A stretch of 64,000 bases of DNA, taken from NCBI GenBank assembly GCA_002211745.1, contig CP022114.1, forward strand, positions 2,450,645-2,514,644. Reading direction: 5' to 3'. The position numbers and the translations under genes are program-made. The DNA is from Kluyvera genomosp. 3. Its GTDB lineage: Bacteria > Pseudomonadota > Gammaproteobacteria > Enterobacterales > Enterobacteriaceae. Below, in pieces: positions 30,094 through 40,157 of this stretch (position 1 is its first letter; each line of letters starts with the position of its first letter). The notes below the pieces were generated by a model. The model was not told where the DNA came from, searched no databases, and saw only the letters and a list, made by a program, of their open reading frames with translations.

Positions 30094-30712
30094 TTATCGG
30101 CTGCTTAACGCTAATTTCACGGCAAACAGCATAAACAGACCGCCGGTGACGCGATCCATCGCTTTGATAAACCGTGGCTGACGTAATACCGCCGCGGCAT
30201 ATCGCGTTGCCAGAATCAAGGTGAGTGACCACAAGGTCCCGATCGCGACATGAATAGCGACCAGCAAAAAGGTCCACATCAGCGGCAAATGTCCCGCCGG
30301 GATGAACTGCGGTAAAAATGAGACATAAAAGACGCCCATTTTGGGATTGAGCACATTTCCCAGCAGGCCGCGCATAAACCCGCTATAGCGCTGAACCGCA
30401 TGGGTCGATGTTGTGATGAAAGACGCCCGGGGCGCAGCATCAGTTGAACGCCCAGCCAGCACAGATACCCTGCGCCGAGCCATTTCAGCCCATCATACAA
30501 TAGCGTCGATGTGGCCAGTAACGCACCAAGCCGAAGGCAATTAACGCTCCCCAAATAAAGCAACCCACATCGATGCCCAGCGCCGCTTGAAAGGCTTTTT
30601 TGCCGCCTTCAGCAGCCGAGGTGCGAAGAATGAGCGCCGTATCCAGACCGGGCGTTAGCGTGAGTACCAGCGCGGCAAGAGAAAAAGCTAGAAGGGAGTC
30701 TGCAACAGGCAT
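30094..30712 (-). CDS. LysE/RhtB-family amino-acid exporter, two frameshifts
   Basis: Inner-membrane exporter of about 206 residues. LTLTPGLDTALILRTSAAEG is the family N-terminal signature; LGAGYLCWLGVQLMLRP, GLLGNVLNPKMGVFYVSFLP and the final LFMLFAVKLALSSR helix follow. Breaks near 30525 and 30410. An imperfect palindrome (TCCGAAA and TTTCGGA, 30720-30746) overlaps its upstream region and could be an operator. Confidence 0.82.
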
Positions 30713-30767
30713 TTTCGATCTCCGAAAGCGAGGATACTATTTCGGAATTTACTTTTTGGCAACAATT

Positions 30768-30791
30768 TTGGCCCGGCGAGTACCGGGCCAA
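30768..30791. repeat. 9-bp hairpin between exporter gene and LysR remnant
   Basis: TTGGCCCGG-CGAGTA-CCGGGCCAA, a perfect inverted repeat. Without a T-run it is at best a weak terminator; it sits at the junction with a truncated gene fragment. Confidence 0.45.
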
Positions 30792-30932
30792 TGGGGTATC
30801 AGGAAAACTATTCGTCCGTTGCCCTATGAGTTACCCCGTATTCAGATTAACCTGTTCTGGCACAGTCATGTTCATCAGGATGCCGCCAACACCTGGCTAC
30901 GTCGTTGTTTTATGCGGTTATTTACCGAGTAA
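30788..30932 (+). pseudogene. C-terminal remnant of a LysR-type regulator
   Basis: A plus-strand frame ending at TAA 30932 reads RKTIRPLPYELPRIQINLFW and then HSHVHQDAANTWLRRCF, a common C terminus of LysR regulators. No body or start exists upstream, where the exporter gene begins on the other strand. It overlaps the end of the Xre-type gene by about 10 bases. Probably what is left after a deletion. Confidence 0.55.
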
Positions 30933-31727
30933 CAGAATGCTGCGAATCACTCTCCGGGACCAGCATGATCATTTTTAACGCCCGGTTGCTTGCCAGTTGC
31001 CAACTCAGTTGCCGATAGGTGACGTCACCTTTTACCGCATGATGAAAAACGCGTTCGCCCCCTTCCCGTACAATGACCTGCTGTTGAGACCAGAACTCAC
31101 GAAAATCGCGGCTGTTATCGTTCATTTGCTGCACAAACGCGTTAAGCGTGCTGTCCTTCGGATAATGAATCGCATCTGAACGGAGTTCAGCGACGATACG
31201 CCGCGCACGCGCTTCCCAGTTATCGACCAGCGTGCGCGCCAGTGGATGCTGGAACATAAAAGTCATCATATTGGGTGCGGGTTCGGTGCCGAGCCAGCCG
31301 CTAAACAGCGTCTCAGCGCCTTTATTCCACGCCAGCACTTGCCAGGTGAGATCCAGCAGATAGCAAGGTTCCGAGACGTGATGTACGGTAGACAGAATCG
31401 TCTGTTCTACCGCAGGTACCTGCTCGCTGAGTGGGTCGCTCTTATGCGCCAACAAAAAGAGATATTCCCGTTCCGCAGGTTTGAGCTGCAGCGCAATGGC
31501 AATACCAGAGAGCGTTTGCGCGGAAACGGTGATATCACGCCCTGCTCCAGCCAGGTATACCAGGTGGTACTGATACCGCTCATTTGTGCGACCTCTTCAC
31601 GCCGTAGCCCCTTCGTTCTCCGGCGTGAAAGAACGGGAATGCCCAGCATTTCCGGCGAGGTGCTTTCGCGCTTCACCCGTAAAAATGTCCCTAACGCTTC
31701 TGGCCCTGTCAGCCCGGTTTTGTCCAT
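30922..31727 (-). CDS. Xre-type regulator with MmyB-like ligand-binding domain, one frameshift
   Basis: About 268 residues: N-terminal helix-turn-helix (RRTKGLRREEVAQMSGISTT, WYTWLEQGRDI) and a C-terminal MmyB-type domain (EPCYLLDLTWQVLAWNKGAE, LARTLVDNWEARARRIVAEL). MmyB-like domains bind fatty-acid-like ligands in studied members. The start at 31727 (MDKTGLTG) is chosen because the 11 preceding residues are not family-like. Break near 31510-31540. It is divergent from the methyltransferase gene and probably regulates it. Confidence 0.82.
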
Positions 31728-31829
31728 GGTAGTAACTCGATATACCAGTATAAGTGCCAATATTGTACCCGTATTAATCCCGGCGTATAGTCCGTTCTAA
31801 CAAGAACATAACAACAGAGGAAGGCGGGT

Positions 31830-32587
31830 ATGAACAACCATCATGAAGCATTGGTGAAGTCACAGTTTGGCGGTCAGGCGGCGGCCTATTTACAGAGCAA
31901 TGTCCACGCCCAGGGAGCCGATTTGCGGCGCCTGAGCGAATGGTTATCCGAAGATAGCGAGGCCACGGTACTGGATGTTGGCTGTGGCGCCGGGCACGCC
32001 AGTTTTACCGCCGCGACACAGGTTGCACAGGTGACGGCATACGATCTCTCTGAAGGGATGCTGGTAGTGGTTGCCGAGGAGGCGGAAAAACGTGGGCTCA
32101 ACAACATTACCTGTGCACAAGGCCCGGCAGAAATATTGCCATTTGGCGATAGCAGCTTTGATATCGTTATCAGCCGCTATTCCGCCACCACTGGCACGAT
32201 ATGCAGGCGGCGCTGATGGAGATTCGCCGCGTCCTGAAACCGGGTGGCCGCTTTATCATGATGGACATTGCATCACCGGGAAAAGCGATTCTGGATGTGT
32301 GGCTGCAAACCATTGAAATGCTGCGCGATCCATCGCACATTCGCAATTATTCGCAAGGCGAATGGCTGGCGATGGTCAATAACCGGGGAATGGTTGTCGA
32401 TAAACTGGTTGGCGATACGCTGCACCTGGAGTTCTCCTCCTGGGTTGCGCGGATGAAAACGCCGGACAATATCATTGAGGCCATTCGTTACCTGCAAGAA
32501 AAAGTCTCTCATGAGGTACGCGAGCATTTCGCTATTGCCGCGGATGGCAGCTTCACTTCCGACACCATTATGTTCCAGGCACGCTAA
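31830..32587 (+). CDS. SAM-dependent methyltransferase (UbiE/YafE-like), one frameshift
   Basis: Class I methyltransferase of about 252 residues: motif I VLDVGCGAGHASF, then VTAYDLSEGML, the post-I acidic residue and IRRVLKPGGRFIMMDI as motif III region. It resembles E. coli YafE. ATG 31830 follows GAGGAAGG. A base is lost near 32193 where SRYSAHHWHDMQAALME should be continuous. Substrate unknown; divergent from an MmyB-type regulator. Confidence 0.83.
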
Positions 32588-32593
32588 AAGTGC

Positions 32594-32626
32594 AGGTTGT
32601 CGCCAGAATTGGCGGCAACCTCTTTT
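32594..32626 (+). terminator. Rho-independent terminator
   Basis: AGGTTGTCGCC (32594-32604) pairs with GGCGGCAACCT (32611-32621), one G-T pair, followed by CTTTT, seven bases after the methyltransferase stop. Confidence 0.8.
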
Positions 32627-32822
32627 CTTACTTCAGTTTAAAAGTGACACTGTCACCATGAGAGGCTATCAAACAAACCTGAAATTGCCGAGCTTTTAGG
32701 CAGTCACCCGCTTTTTTGTGCCCTTTCTATCGATTTGTCACCATCATGTTAAGCGTTGCTCTATAATCTTGCGCGCTGCACCCGCCGCTGGGTCTGGAGT
32801 GAAGATAACGGAGTTAAGTCAG

Positions 32823-34513
32823 ATGTTACCAGGCAAGAAAAATCGTTCCCTGTATATCCTTATGCGGGGCCGGTTCTGTTGGAATTTCCGCTGCTGAATA
32901 AAGGCAGCGCGTTCAGTATGGAAGAACGCAGCAACTTCAACCTGCTGGGCTACTGCCGAGGTTGTCGAGAGTATTGAAGAACAGGCCGAGCGCGCCTGGA
33001 TTCAATATCAGGGTTTCAAAACTGAAATCGATAAGCATATCTACCTACGCAACATTCAGGATACCAACGAAACGCTGTTCTACCGCCTGGTTGAAAACCA
33101 TCTCGATGAGATGATGCCGGTTATCTACACACCGACTGTCGGTGCGGCCTGCGAACGTTTCTCTGAGATTTATCGTCGTGCGCGCGGCGTCTTTATCTCT
33201 TATCAGAATCGTCACAACATGGACGATATCCTGCAAAATGTGCCAAACCACAACATCAAAGTCATCGTGGTTACCGACGGAGAACGTATTCTCGGCCTGG
33301 GCGACCAGGGTATCGGCGGTATGGGAATTCCTATCGGTAAGCTTTCGCTGTACACCGCCTGCGGTGGCATCAGCCCTGCTTACACCCTTCCGGTGGTACT
33401 GGACGTCGGCACCAATAATCAACAGTTGTTGAACGACCCGCTGTATATGGGCTGTCGTAATCCGCGTATCAGCGACGAAGAGTACTACCAGTTTGTTGAT
33501 GACTTCATCCAGGCCGTGAAACAGCGCTGGCCGAACGTGCTGCTGCAGTTCGAAGATTTCGCGCAGAAAAACGCGATGCCGCTGTTAAACCGCTATCGTG
33601 ATGAAATCTGCTGCTTTAACGACGATATTCAGGGCACTGCGGCGGTCACCGTCGGCACGCTGATTGCGGCAAGCCGCGCGGCGGGTAGCCAGTTGAATGA
33701 GCAGAAAATTGTCTTCCTCGGGCCGGTTCTGCGGGCTGCGGCATCGCCGAGCAGATCATTTCGCAGATGCAGCGTGAAGGTCTGAGCGAAGAACAGGCTC
33801 GCAGCCGCGTGTTTATGGTCGACCGTTTCGGTCTGCTGACCGACCAGATGCCTAACCTGTTGCCGTTCCAGAGTAAACTGGTGCAAAAACAGGAAAAAAT
33901 TCACGACTGGCAGCATGACAATGAGCAGATTTCACTGCTCGATGTGGTGCGTAACGTGAAGCCGAATATCCTGATTGGCGTATCTGGTCAGACGGGCCTG
34001 TTCACGGAAGAGATTATTCGTGAAATGCACAAACACTGCCCGCGTCCGATTGTGATGCCATTGTCGAACCCGACGTCACGTGTAGAAGCCACGCCGCAGG
34101 ATATCATCAGTTGGACTGATGGTCAGGCGCTGGTTGCTACCGGCAGCCCGTTCGCGCCGGTGACCTGGAAAGATAAGGTGTACCCGATCGCCCAGTGTAA
34201 TAACTCTTATATTTTCCCGGGTATTGGTCTGGGCGTGATCGCTTCCGGCGCTTCGCGTATCACCGACGAAATGCTGATGTCGGCGAGCGAAACCCTGGCG
34301 AAACACTCTCCACTTGCCAATCACGGCGAAGGACTGGTGCTTCCGGAGCTGAAGGATATTCACATCGTCTCGCGTGCCATCGCCTTTGCGGTGGGTAAGA
34401 TGGCGCAGCAACAGGGGGTCGCGACGAATACCTCTGCTGACGCGTTGCAAGAAGCGATTGATGAGAACTTCTGGCTGCCGGAATATCGCAGCTATCGTCG
34501 TACCTCGATTTAA
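32823..34513 (+). CDS. maeA: NAD-dependent malic enzyme MaeA (SfcA), about four base losses
   Basis: Decarboxylates malate to pyruvate with NAD. About 564 residues, close to E. coli MaeA throughout: [74 protein letters not shown], the NAD loop [11 protein letters not shown] and [18 protein letters not shown]. The start at ATG 32823 ([12 protein letters not shown]) follows GGAG and becomes continuous with the body once one C is restored near 32862; further losses lie near 32955-32965 (two) and 33722. A TATAAT box lies near 32760. Confidence 0.95.
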
Positions 34514-34526
34514 CCTCTCCCATTAT

Positions 34527-34556
34527 CCCGGCTGAGCAAGCGCGACGCCGGGTTTT
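34527..34556. repeat. REP-like palindrome / terminator, copy 1
   Basis: CCCGGC-TGAGCAAGCGCGAC-GCCGGG followed by TTTT, directly after maeA. Same core as the elements at 36633, 57929, 59364 and 60768. Confidence 0.7.
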
Positions 34557-34721
34557 CACTGACTCTTCTGCTTGAAAATGATGATATGCACGATGCTGAA
34601 TGTGTCTGATCTTAAACACTTCATATGTATGTTGTAACTAATATCTTTGGTGGCAAAGACATTACACACCCGCTACACTGCATTCACCGAATCACCTGAC
34701 ATCATGAAAAGGAGGCTAATT

Positions 34722-34805
34722 ATGCTGTACTGTGAAATTTTCAATGTTTCACATACATTTGGTGATCGCACCAGCTCAAGCGTTATCGGTATCGTGCTGC
34801 GATAA
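34722..34805 (+). CDS. 27-residue leader ORF upstream of the ABC-F gene
   Basis: ATG 34722 has an excellent ribosome binding site (AAAAGGAGG, seven bases upstream) and opens a 27-codon frame starting MLYCEIFNVSHTFGDRTSS and ending VLR. Its stop codon lies inside the left arm of a 9-bp inverted repeat, an arrangement typical of leader peptides that sense ribosome stalling. A second mini-ORF of six codons (34892-34912) ends four bases before the ABC-F start. No family recognised. Confidence 0.5.
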   Translation: MLYCEIFNVSHTFGDRTSSSVIGIVLR

Positions 34806-34865
34806 CTTCTGCTTGAGCGAAGACACCAACCTTTAAACCCTTCCCTCGGGCTTATCAAGTTATCG
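34800..34865 (+). promoter_or_regulatory. Candidate attenuator-like structure in the ABC-F leader
   Basis: CGATAACTT (34800-34808) and AAGTTATCG (34857-34865) are exact complements enclosing 48 bases. The left arm overlaps the leader-ORF stop codon. The 403-bp maeA to ABC-F gap otherwise holds the REP-like terminator and two short ORFs. Confidence 0.45.
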
Positions 34866-34916
34866 TCAGCGTTGTATGACGAGGCATTCTCATGCCTGTA
34901 ACACTTGAGTAAGCAA

Positions 34917-36627
34917 ATGAGCACATTACTAACTGCACAATCTCTTCACGTTGAGACGGCGTTCGGCCCTCTTTTCAACGCACTCTCCTTCACCCTGAAG
35001 AAAGGCGATCGTATCGGTCTGATTGGCTATAACGGTTGCGGGAAAAGTACCTTATTACAGGTACTTGACGGAACCATTACCCCTTCGTCCGGTAGCGTGT
35101 CCATCGCAAACCATTGCCTGATGGCGCGTGTCGAACAGCATCTTCCTGATGAGCTGCTGACGCAATCGCTTATACAAGCGGTACTGGCGCAGTTGCCTTT
35201 CACCGCGCGTGAAAGCCAGCGCTGGCAGGCTGAACGGCTGCTGATGGAAATGGGGTTTCACGCTGATGAGCTTGAACAGGCTGCCGCCACCTTAAGCGGC
35301 GGACAACATACGCGGCTACTGCTGGCGCGCGCGTTGATTCTTAATCCCGATCTGTTGCTGTTGGATGAGCCGGGTAACCATCTCGATCTGCCAACGCTGC
35401 TTTGGCTTGAAACGTTCCTGAATAACTGGAACGGCAGCTTTGTGCTGGTTTCACATGATAATCCGCTACTGGATGCCGTGACCAACACCAGTTGGATACT
35501 GCGTGATAATACCCTGCACGCGTTCTCACTCCCTGCACCGCCGCTCGTCAAGCGCTGGCTGAACAGGATGAGAGCGATGCGTTAAGGCATAAAGCGGAAC
35601 AAAAGGAGATCGACCGCGTCACCGCCAGCGCCAAACGGTTGGCCACCTGGGGACAGGTCTATGACAACGAAGATCTCTCCCGCAAGGCCAAACAGATGGA
35701 GAGGCAGGTTGCCCGGTTGAAAGCAACGCAAACCGACCTGACCGCCGGCACGCCATGGCAACTGGAACTCAATGGCGATGCCGTACGGGCCGACCGGTTA
35801 CTGGAAATGGAGCACCTTGCCGTCCCACCTGCACCAGGGCTCGCGCCACTGTTTACCACCGGCATCGCCCGGCTGCAAAGCGGTGACCGCGCGGCCATTA
35901 TGGGACGCAACGGCGGCGGCAAATCTTCGCTTCTGCGTCTGCTTTGGCGACAAATGCAGCAGGAAGCGCCAGACGCCGGGCTTAAGTTGCATCCGCGTCT
36001 GCATCCGGGCTATTACGATCAAACGTTACACCAGTTAGCGGATAACGCCACGCTGCTGGAGGCGCTGGAAATGTTCGAGCCGTCGGGTGAAACCCGAAAG
36101 CGCGCGCTGATTTCAGCCGGTTTCGGCTGGACGCGTCATGGGCAAAAAGTCAGTACGTTGAGCGGCGGCGAACGTTCGCGCCTGCTGTTTGTCGGCCTGT
36201 CCCTTGCCCGCTATAGCCTGCTGTTGCTGGATGAACCCACCAACCATCTGGACATCGACGGTAAAGAAGCGCTGGCAGAAACGCTCTGTCACTACCCCGG
36301 AGGCCTGCTGCTGGTCAGCCACGACCGCCAGCTCATCAACCAAAGCTGTAACCGCTTCTGGCTGATTGACGAGTGCGGGTTGAGCGAATGGCCAGACGCC
36401 GACGCGGTATATGAGCAGTTACGCCAGCGTACCGCGCAGAAACTTCGGAGGCGGCAACTGTTTCATCCCCTGTAACCACGCCGGAAGGCGATGACCTGCT
36501 TGAACGTTTAATTGCGCTTGAACAGCGGTTAGCGGAGGATCTGGCGCGCAAGCCGAAGCATCAGAAGCCACTGATGCAGCAACGTTGGCGAGAGGAGATT
36601 GCCTTAATCAATAAGCAGTTAAGCTAA
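34917..36627 (+). CDS. ABC-F family ATPase (ribosome-associated type), two frameshifts
   Basis: Soluble tandem-ATPase protein of about 570 residues without membrane segments. Domain 1: Walker A GYNGCGKSTLL, signature TLSGGQHTRL, Walker B LLLDEPGNHLD. Linker: RLATWGQVYDNEDLSRKAKQ. Domain 2: GRNGGGKSSLL, TLSGGERSRL, LLLDEPTNHLD and LLVSHDRQ. Members act on ribosomes, some giving antibiotic resistance. The ATG at 34917 is four bases after a six-codon ORF. Breaks near 35560 and 36455 each need one base. In Walker B of domain 1 the usual TNHLD is GNHLD. Confidence 0.85.
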
Positions 36628-36632
36628 ACGGT

Positions 36633-36661
36633 ACCCCGGCCGAGCTTTGCGACGCCGGGGT
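36633..36661. repeat. REP-like palindrome / terminator, copy 2
   Basis: ACCCCGGC-CGAGCTTTGCGAC-GCCGGGGT followed by TT; lies between the ABC-F gene and the convergent pyrophosphatase gene. Confidence 0.7.
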
Positions 36662-36692
36662 TTCCCTTTATTGACCGTTTCAGCGCGACAAT

Positions 36693-37292
36693 TTATTGCG
36701 GGTTTTTCTGCTGCCACGCATCCCACGCTTGCTTAATCTCCTGCTTGGCGGCGGCGGCATCGTTAAAACCGTTCAGCTCCACCTTTTTACGCCCTTCCGG
36801 CAGCTGTTTGTAGACGCGGAAAAACGCCTGCAACCGCTCCTGCTCGACTTTTGGCAGATCGCTGATGTTCTTAATATCGTCATAAGTCGGGTCAATTTTG
36901 CTGGCGGGAACAGCAATGATTTTGTCATCTTTCTCTCCGCCATCGATCATCTTCAGCACGCCAATCGCGCGTAACTTAATTAGCGAACCCGGAGCCATGG
37001 GCGCGCGGGTATAAAACACCACATCCAGCGGGTCGCCATCTCCCGCCAGCGACTGGGTCAGCGAACCGTAGTTAGCCGGATAAGCCACCGGCATCGACTG
37101 GAAGCGATCGGCGATCAGAAAACCGGTTTTGGCGTCGGTTTCATATTTGATAATTCCCCCTGCCGGAATCTCGGTAACCGCATAAAACTCTTCTGGGTTA
37201 TTCTCGGGCTGCGGAAACTCGAGGATATTGTGTGCCTGAGCGGCAGCGGAAAGAAACAGGCTTGCGGCAAGGATAGTTTTGACCAGATGCAT
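36693..37292 (-). CDS. Exported family I inorganic pyrophosphatase
   Basis: Complete, 199 residues. A clear signal peptide (MHLVKTILAASLFLSAAAQA, cleavage before HN) precedes a family I pyrophosphatase: EIPAGGIIKYETD, the active-site signature GDGDPLDVVFY, and KIDPTYDDIKNISDLP. Export to the periplasm is unusual since the housekeeping enzyme is cytoplasmic; it may serve phosphate scavenging from extracellular pyrophosphate. No frame break. Stands alone, divergent from adhP. Confidence 0.88.
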   Translation of the reverse strand: MHLVKTILAASLFLSAAAQAHNILEFPQPENNPEEFYAVTEIPAGGIIKYETDAKTGFLIADRFQSMPVAYPANYGSLTQSLAGDGDPLDVVFYTRAPMAPGSLIKLRAIGVLKMIDGGEKDDKIIAVPASKIDPTYDDIKNISDLPKVEQERLQAFFRVYKQLPEGRKKVELNGFNDAAAAKQEIKQAWDAWQQKNPQ

Positions 37293-37508
37293 TGTGTGTT
37301 CACTCTATTGTTATAGGGAAAGTAAAAAGCACACCGTAGAGTTTGCGAGTGAACAAAGGATGACCATTTGATGACAATACGGTTAACCCTTAATGCTATC
37401 AATATGAAAACCCACCAGATTCTTCTCTCTTCATGCCTTGCGTTTTACGCCCTATGGCTAATCATAAATGAGTATTATTTTCGAATACAACATAACCAGG
37501 AGTAGGAT

Positions 37509-38519
37509 ATGAAGGCTGCTGTTGTCACTCATGACCATCAGGTAAACGTCACCGATAAAAAGCTGCGTCCGCTACAGCACGGTGAAGCGCTGTTATCCAT
37601 GGAATGCTGTGGGGTCTGTCACACCGATCTGCACGTCAAAAATGGCGATTTCGGTGACAAGACCGGGGTGATCCTCGGCCATGAAGGGATTGGTATCGTT
37701 AAAGAGATTGGCCCAGGTGTGACCTCGCTGAAAGTGGGCGACCGCGCGAGCGTGGCATGGTTCTTCGAAGGCTGCGGGCACTGCGAGTACTGTAACAGCG
37801 GTAACGAAACCCTTTGCCGCTCGGTAAAAAATGCCGGTTACAGCGTCGATGGCGGCATGGCTGAAGAGTGCATTGTTACCGCCGATTATTCGGTAAAAGT
37901 ACCGGACGGCCTCGACTCCGCCGCGGCAAGCAGCATCACCTGCGCGGGCGTCACCACCTATAAGGCGGTGAAAGTGTCGCACATCAAACCAGGCCAGTGG
38001 ATTGCCATTTACGGTCTTGGCGGCCTGGGTAACCTGGCGCTGCAATATGCGAAGAACGTCTTTAATGCCAAAGTGATCGCGCTGGACGTTAACGATGAAC
38101 AGCTGAAGCTGGCCGCGGAAATGGGCGCGGATCTGACCATCAACTCCCGCAGCGAAGACGCGGCGAAAATCGTACAGGAAAAAACCGGTGGCGCGCATGC
38201 CGCCGTGGTCACCGCAGTGGCGAAAGCCGCATTTAACTCAGCGGTTGATGCGGTTCGCGCCGGTGGCCGCGTGGTAGCAGTCGGCCTGCCGCCGGAGTCG
38301 ATGAGTCTCGACATCCCGCGTCTGGTGCTGGACGGCATTGAAGTCGTTGGTTCGCTGGTTGGCACCCGTCAGGATCTGACCGAAGCCTTCCAGTTCGCCG
38401 CCGAAGGAAAAGTGGTACCGAAAGTCGCGCTGCGTCCATTAACCGACATTAACGCGATCTTTAAAGAGATGGAACAGGGCCAGATCCGTGGCCGTATGGT
38501 GATTGATTTACGCCATTAA
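37509..38519 (+). CDS. adhP: Propanol-preferring alcohol dehydrogenase AdhP
   Basis: Zinc-dependent NAD alcohol dehydrogenase, complete at 336 residues, near-identical in pattern to E. coli AdhP. Catalytic zinc ligands lie in [12 protein letters not shown] and GHEGIG; structural zinc cysteines in [18 protein letters not shown]; the NAD loop is [13 protein letters not shown] 37509 follows AACCAGGAGTAGGAT. The maeA-adhP neighbourhood is shared with E. coli, here separated by the ABC-F and pyrophosphatase genes. Confidence 0.95.
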   Translation: MKAAVVTHDHQVNVTDKKLRPLQHGEALLSMECCGVCHTDLHVKNGDFGDKTGVILGHEGIGIVKEIGPGVTSLKVGDRASVAWFFEGCGHCEYCNSGNETLCRSVKNAGYSVDGGMAEECIVTADYSVKVPDGLDSAAASSITCAGVTTYKAVKVSHIKPGQWIAIYGLGGLGNLALQYAKNVFNAKVIALDVNDEQLKLAAEMGADLTINSRSEDAAKIVQEKTGGAHAAVVTAVAKAAFNSAVDAVRAGGRVVAVGLPPESMSLDIPRLVLDGIEVVGSLVGTRQDLTEAFQFAAEGKVVPKVALRPLTDINAIFKEMEQGQIRGRMVIDLRH

Positions 38520-38526
38520 TGTTCTC

Positions 38527-38550
38527 AGCCTCTCCCTGATGGGAGAGGCT
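38527..38550 (+). terminator. Terminator between adhP and araJ
   Basis: AGCCTCTCCC-TGAT-GGGAGAGGCT, a perfect 10-bp stem followed by TATTTC, seven bases after the adhP stop; the convergent araJ end is next to it. Confidence 0.8.
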
Positions 38551-38554
38551 TATT

Positions 38555-39707
38555 TCAGACAAGCGCCCTGCGCTGCTGATAACGCGCGTAAAGCAACAAC
38601 GACGACATCGCGAGAAATGACAGTGCCGCCGCCGGTAATGCCACGCTGTTCCAGCCGAAATTCAGGGTAATCATCAGCCCACCGAAAAACGCGCCAATCG
38701 CGCTCCCCAGATTAAAAGCAATTTGCCCACCAGCCGCTCCCAGCATTTCTCCGCCCTTCGCATTTTGCAGCAGCAATATTTGCAGCGGCGCGGAAAGCGC
38801 AAACAGCCCGGCACAGCAGATAAAAGCCAGCGTCAGTGACGCAACCTTAATGCCGCCAGCGCGAAGATCATCAGCAGTGCCACCACGATAACGAAATCGG
38901 TGGTGCGGCAATGCGCAGCGGGCTGTAGCGCCCGGAAAGCTTGCCGCTCAGAATGTTGCCCAGCACCATCCCGAGGCCCACCAGCATCATAATGAACATC
39001 ATCGCCCCCTCGGAAAACCCGGAGACGTTCATCATAAACGGCTTGATATAGCTGAACCACGCAAATACCCGGCGTTGCCAAACATTGTGGCCGCGAAAAT
39101 GAGCCACGGCGCGGGCTTTTGAGAAAATGAAACTGCTCGCGTAAACGTGCATCTGACTGATCAAATAGGGTGGGCACCCAGGCGATGATCGCCAGCAGTA
39201 CCGCCACGTCAAACAGAGCAATGGCCAGAAAGGTATAGCGCCAGCTGAATTGATGTCCCAGCCAGGTCCCTGCCGGCACACCAACCAGATTCGCCACCGT
39301 CATCCCGGCAATCATCCCCGCCACCGCCGCGGTCACCCTTCCGGGAGGCGCAATTTTTGACAGAATAATGGCCCCTACGCCAAAGAAAGCCCCGTGCGGA
39401 AAACCTGACACCAGTCGCCCGAATGCCAGCATCACATAGCTGGAGGAAAAGGTAAAAATGACGTTGCCAGCAATACAGAGCGCGGCCAGCAGCAACATGA
39501 TGGACTTGAGGGAAAAGCGCGTAGAAAACAGCGCGATGATCGGCGCGCCAATGACCACCCCAAAGGCGTACCACGAGATCATATTCCCGCGACCGGGATT
39601 GAGATCCCCACGTCGTGCGCCAGTTCGGGCAGTACGCCCATAATGCCAAATTCGGCCATTCCCAGGCCAAACGTGCCCAGCGCCAGCGCGAAGATTGTTT
39701 TTTTCAT
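38555..39707 (-). CDS. araJ: AraJ, MFS transporter of the DHA1 type, three frameshifts
   Basis: Inner-membrane MFS protein of about 390 residues resembling E. coli AraJ: LALGTFGLGMAEFGIMGVL, MISWYAFGVVIGAPIIALF, RLVSGFPHGAFFGVGAI, LREQFHFLKSPAPWL-like, MLVGLGMVLGN, LFALSAPLQILLLQNAKGGE and LGAAGGQIAFNLGSAIGA. Breaks near 39590, 39085-39110 and 38905 are single-base losses. The start at 39707 (MKKTIFALAL) gives the usual N terminus. Substrate unknown; E. coli araJ is arabinose-inducible but not needed for arabinose use. Confidence 0.85.
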
Positions 39708-39965
39708 CCCTCTAATCACTTGTTTATGTTGAGTTTGCGGGTCGGCATTATCGACCATTCGCAGAATGCAAACCAGACAAAAACGCGTGACGGCAGGTTT
39801 ATCCATAAAAACAGCGCGAATAACGCATATTCATAACAGTGGGAATGTCGAATGATGCAACACCTGTGTTTTTCTGGATACCGCCTCGCAAAGATAAATT
39901 ATGAGGAATTGCGTTTTAACCACTTAGCGAGATAATCACGGACATTCATTACAGGGAGGGAGTGT

Positions 39966-40157
39966 ATGATGAAATCTAAGAACATCGTAAAAGAGTGTAT
40001 TGCAGACCAGAGCAAGAGGGTTTCAACTGATACCATAGCACCACAGGCAACGGGTTGTAGAATACGCGCGGAAGATCGAGAATTTATTCGCAAAATGAAT
40101 GAGTTCACGCAAGAAGCGGGCCTGTTATCCGATGACCCATTTTATGAGGTGCTCTAA
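39966..40157 (+). CDS. ccdA: CcdA-like antitoxin
   Basis: 63 residues (or 62 from the second ATG). The size, basic N-terminal half and an acidic C-terminal tail (RAEDREFIRKMNEFTQEAGL onward) fit CcdA, whose C terminus wraps CcdB. GGGAGGGAG precedes the start. Its stop overlaps the ccdB start by one base (TAATG), the usual coupling. Confidence 0.7.
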   Translation: MMKSKNIVKECIADQSKRVSTDTIAPQATGCRIRAEDREFIRKMNEFTQEAGLLSDDPFYEVL

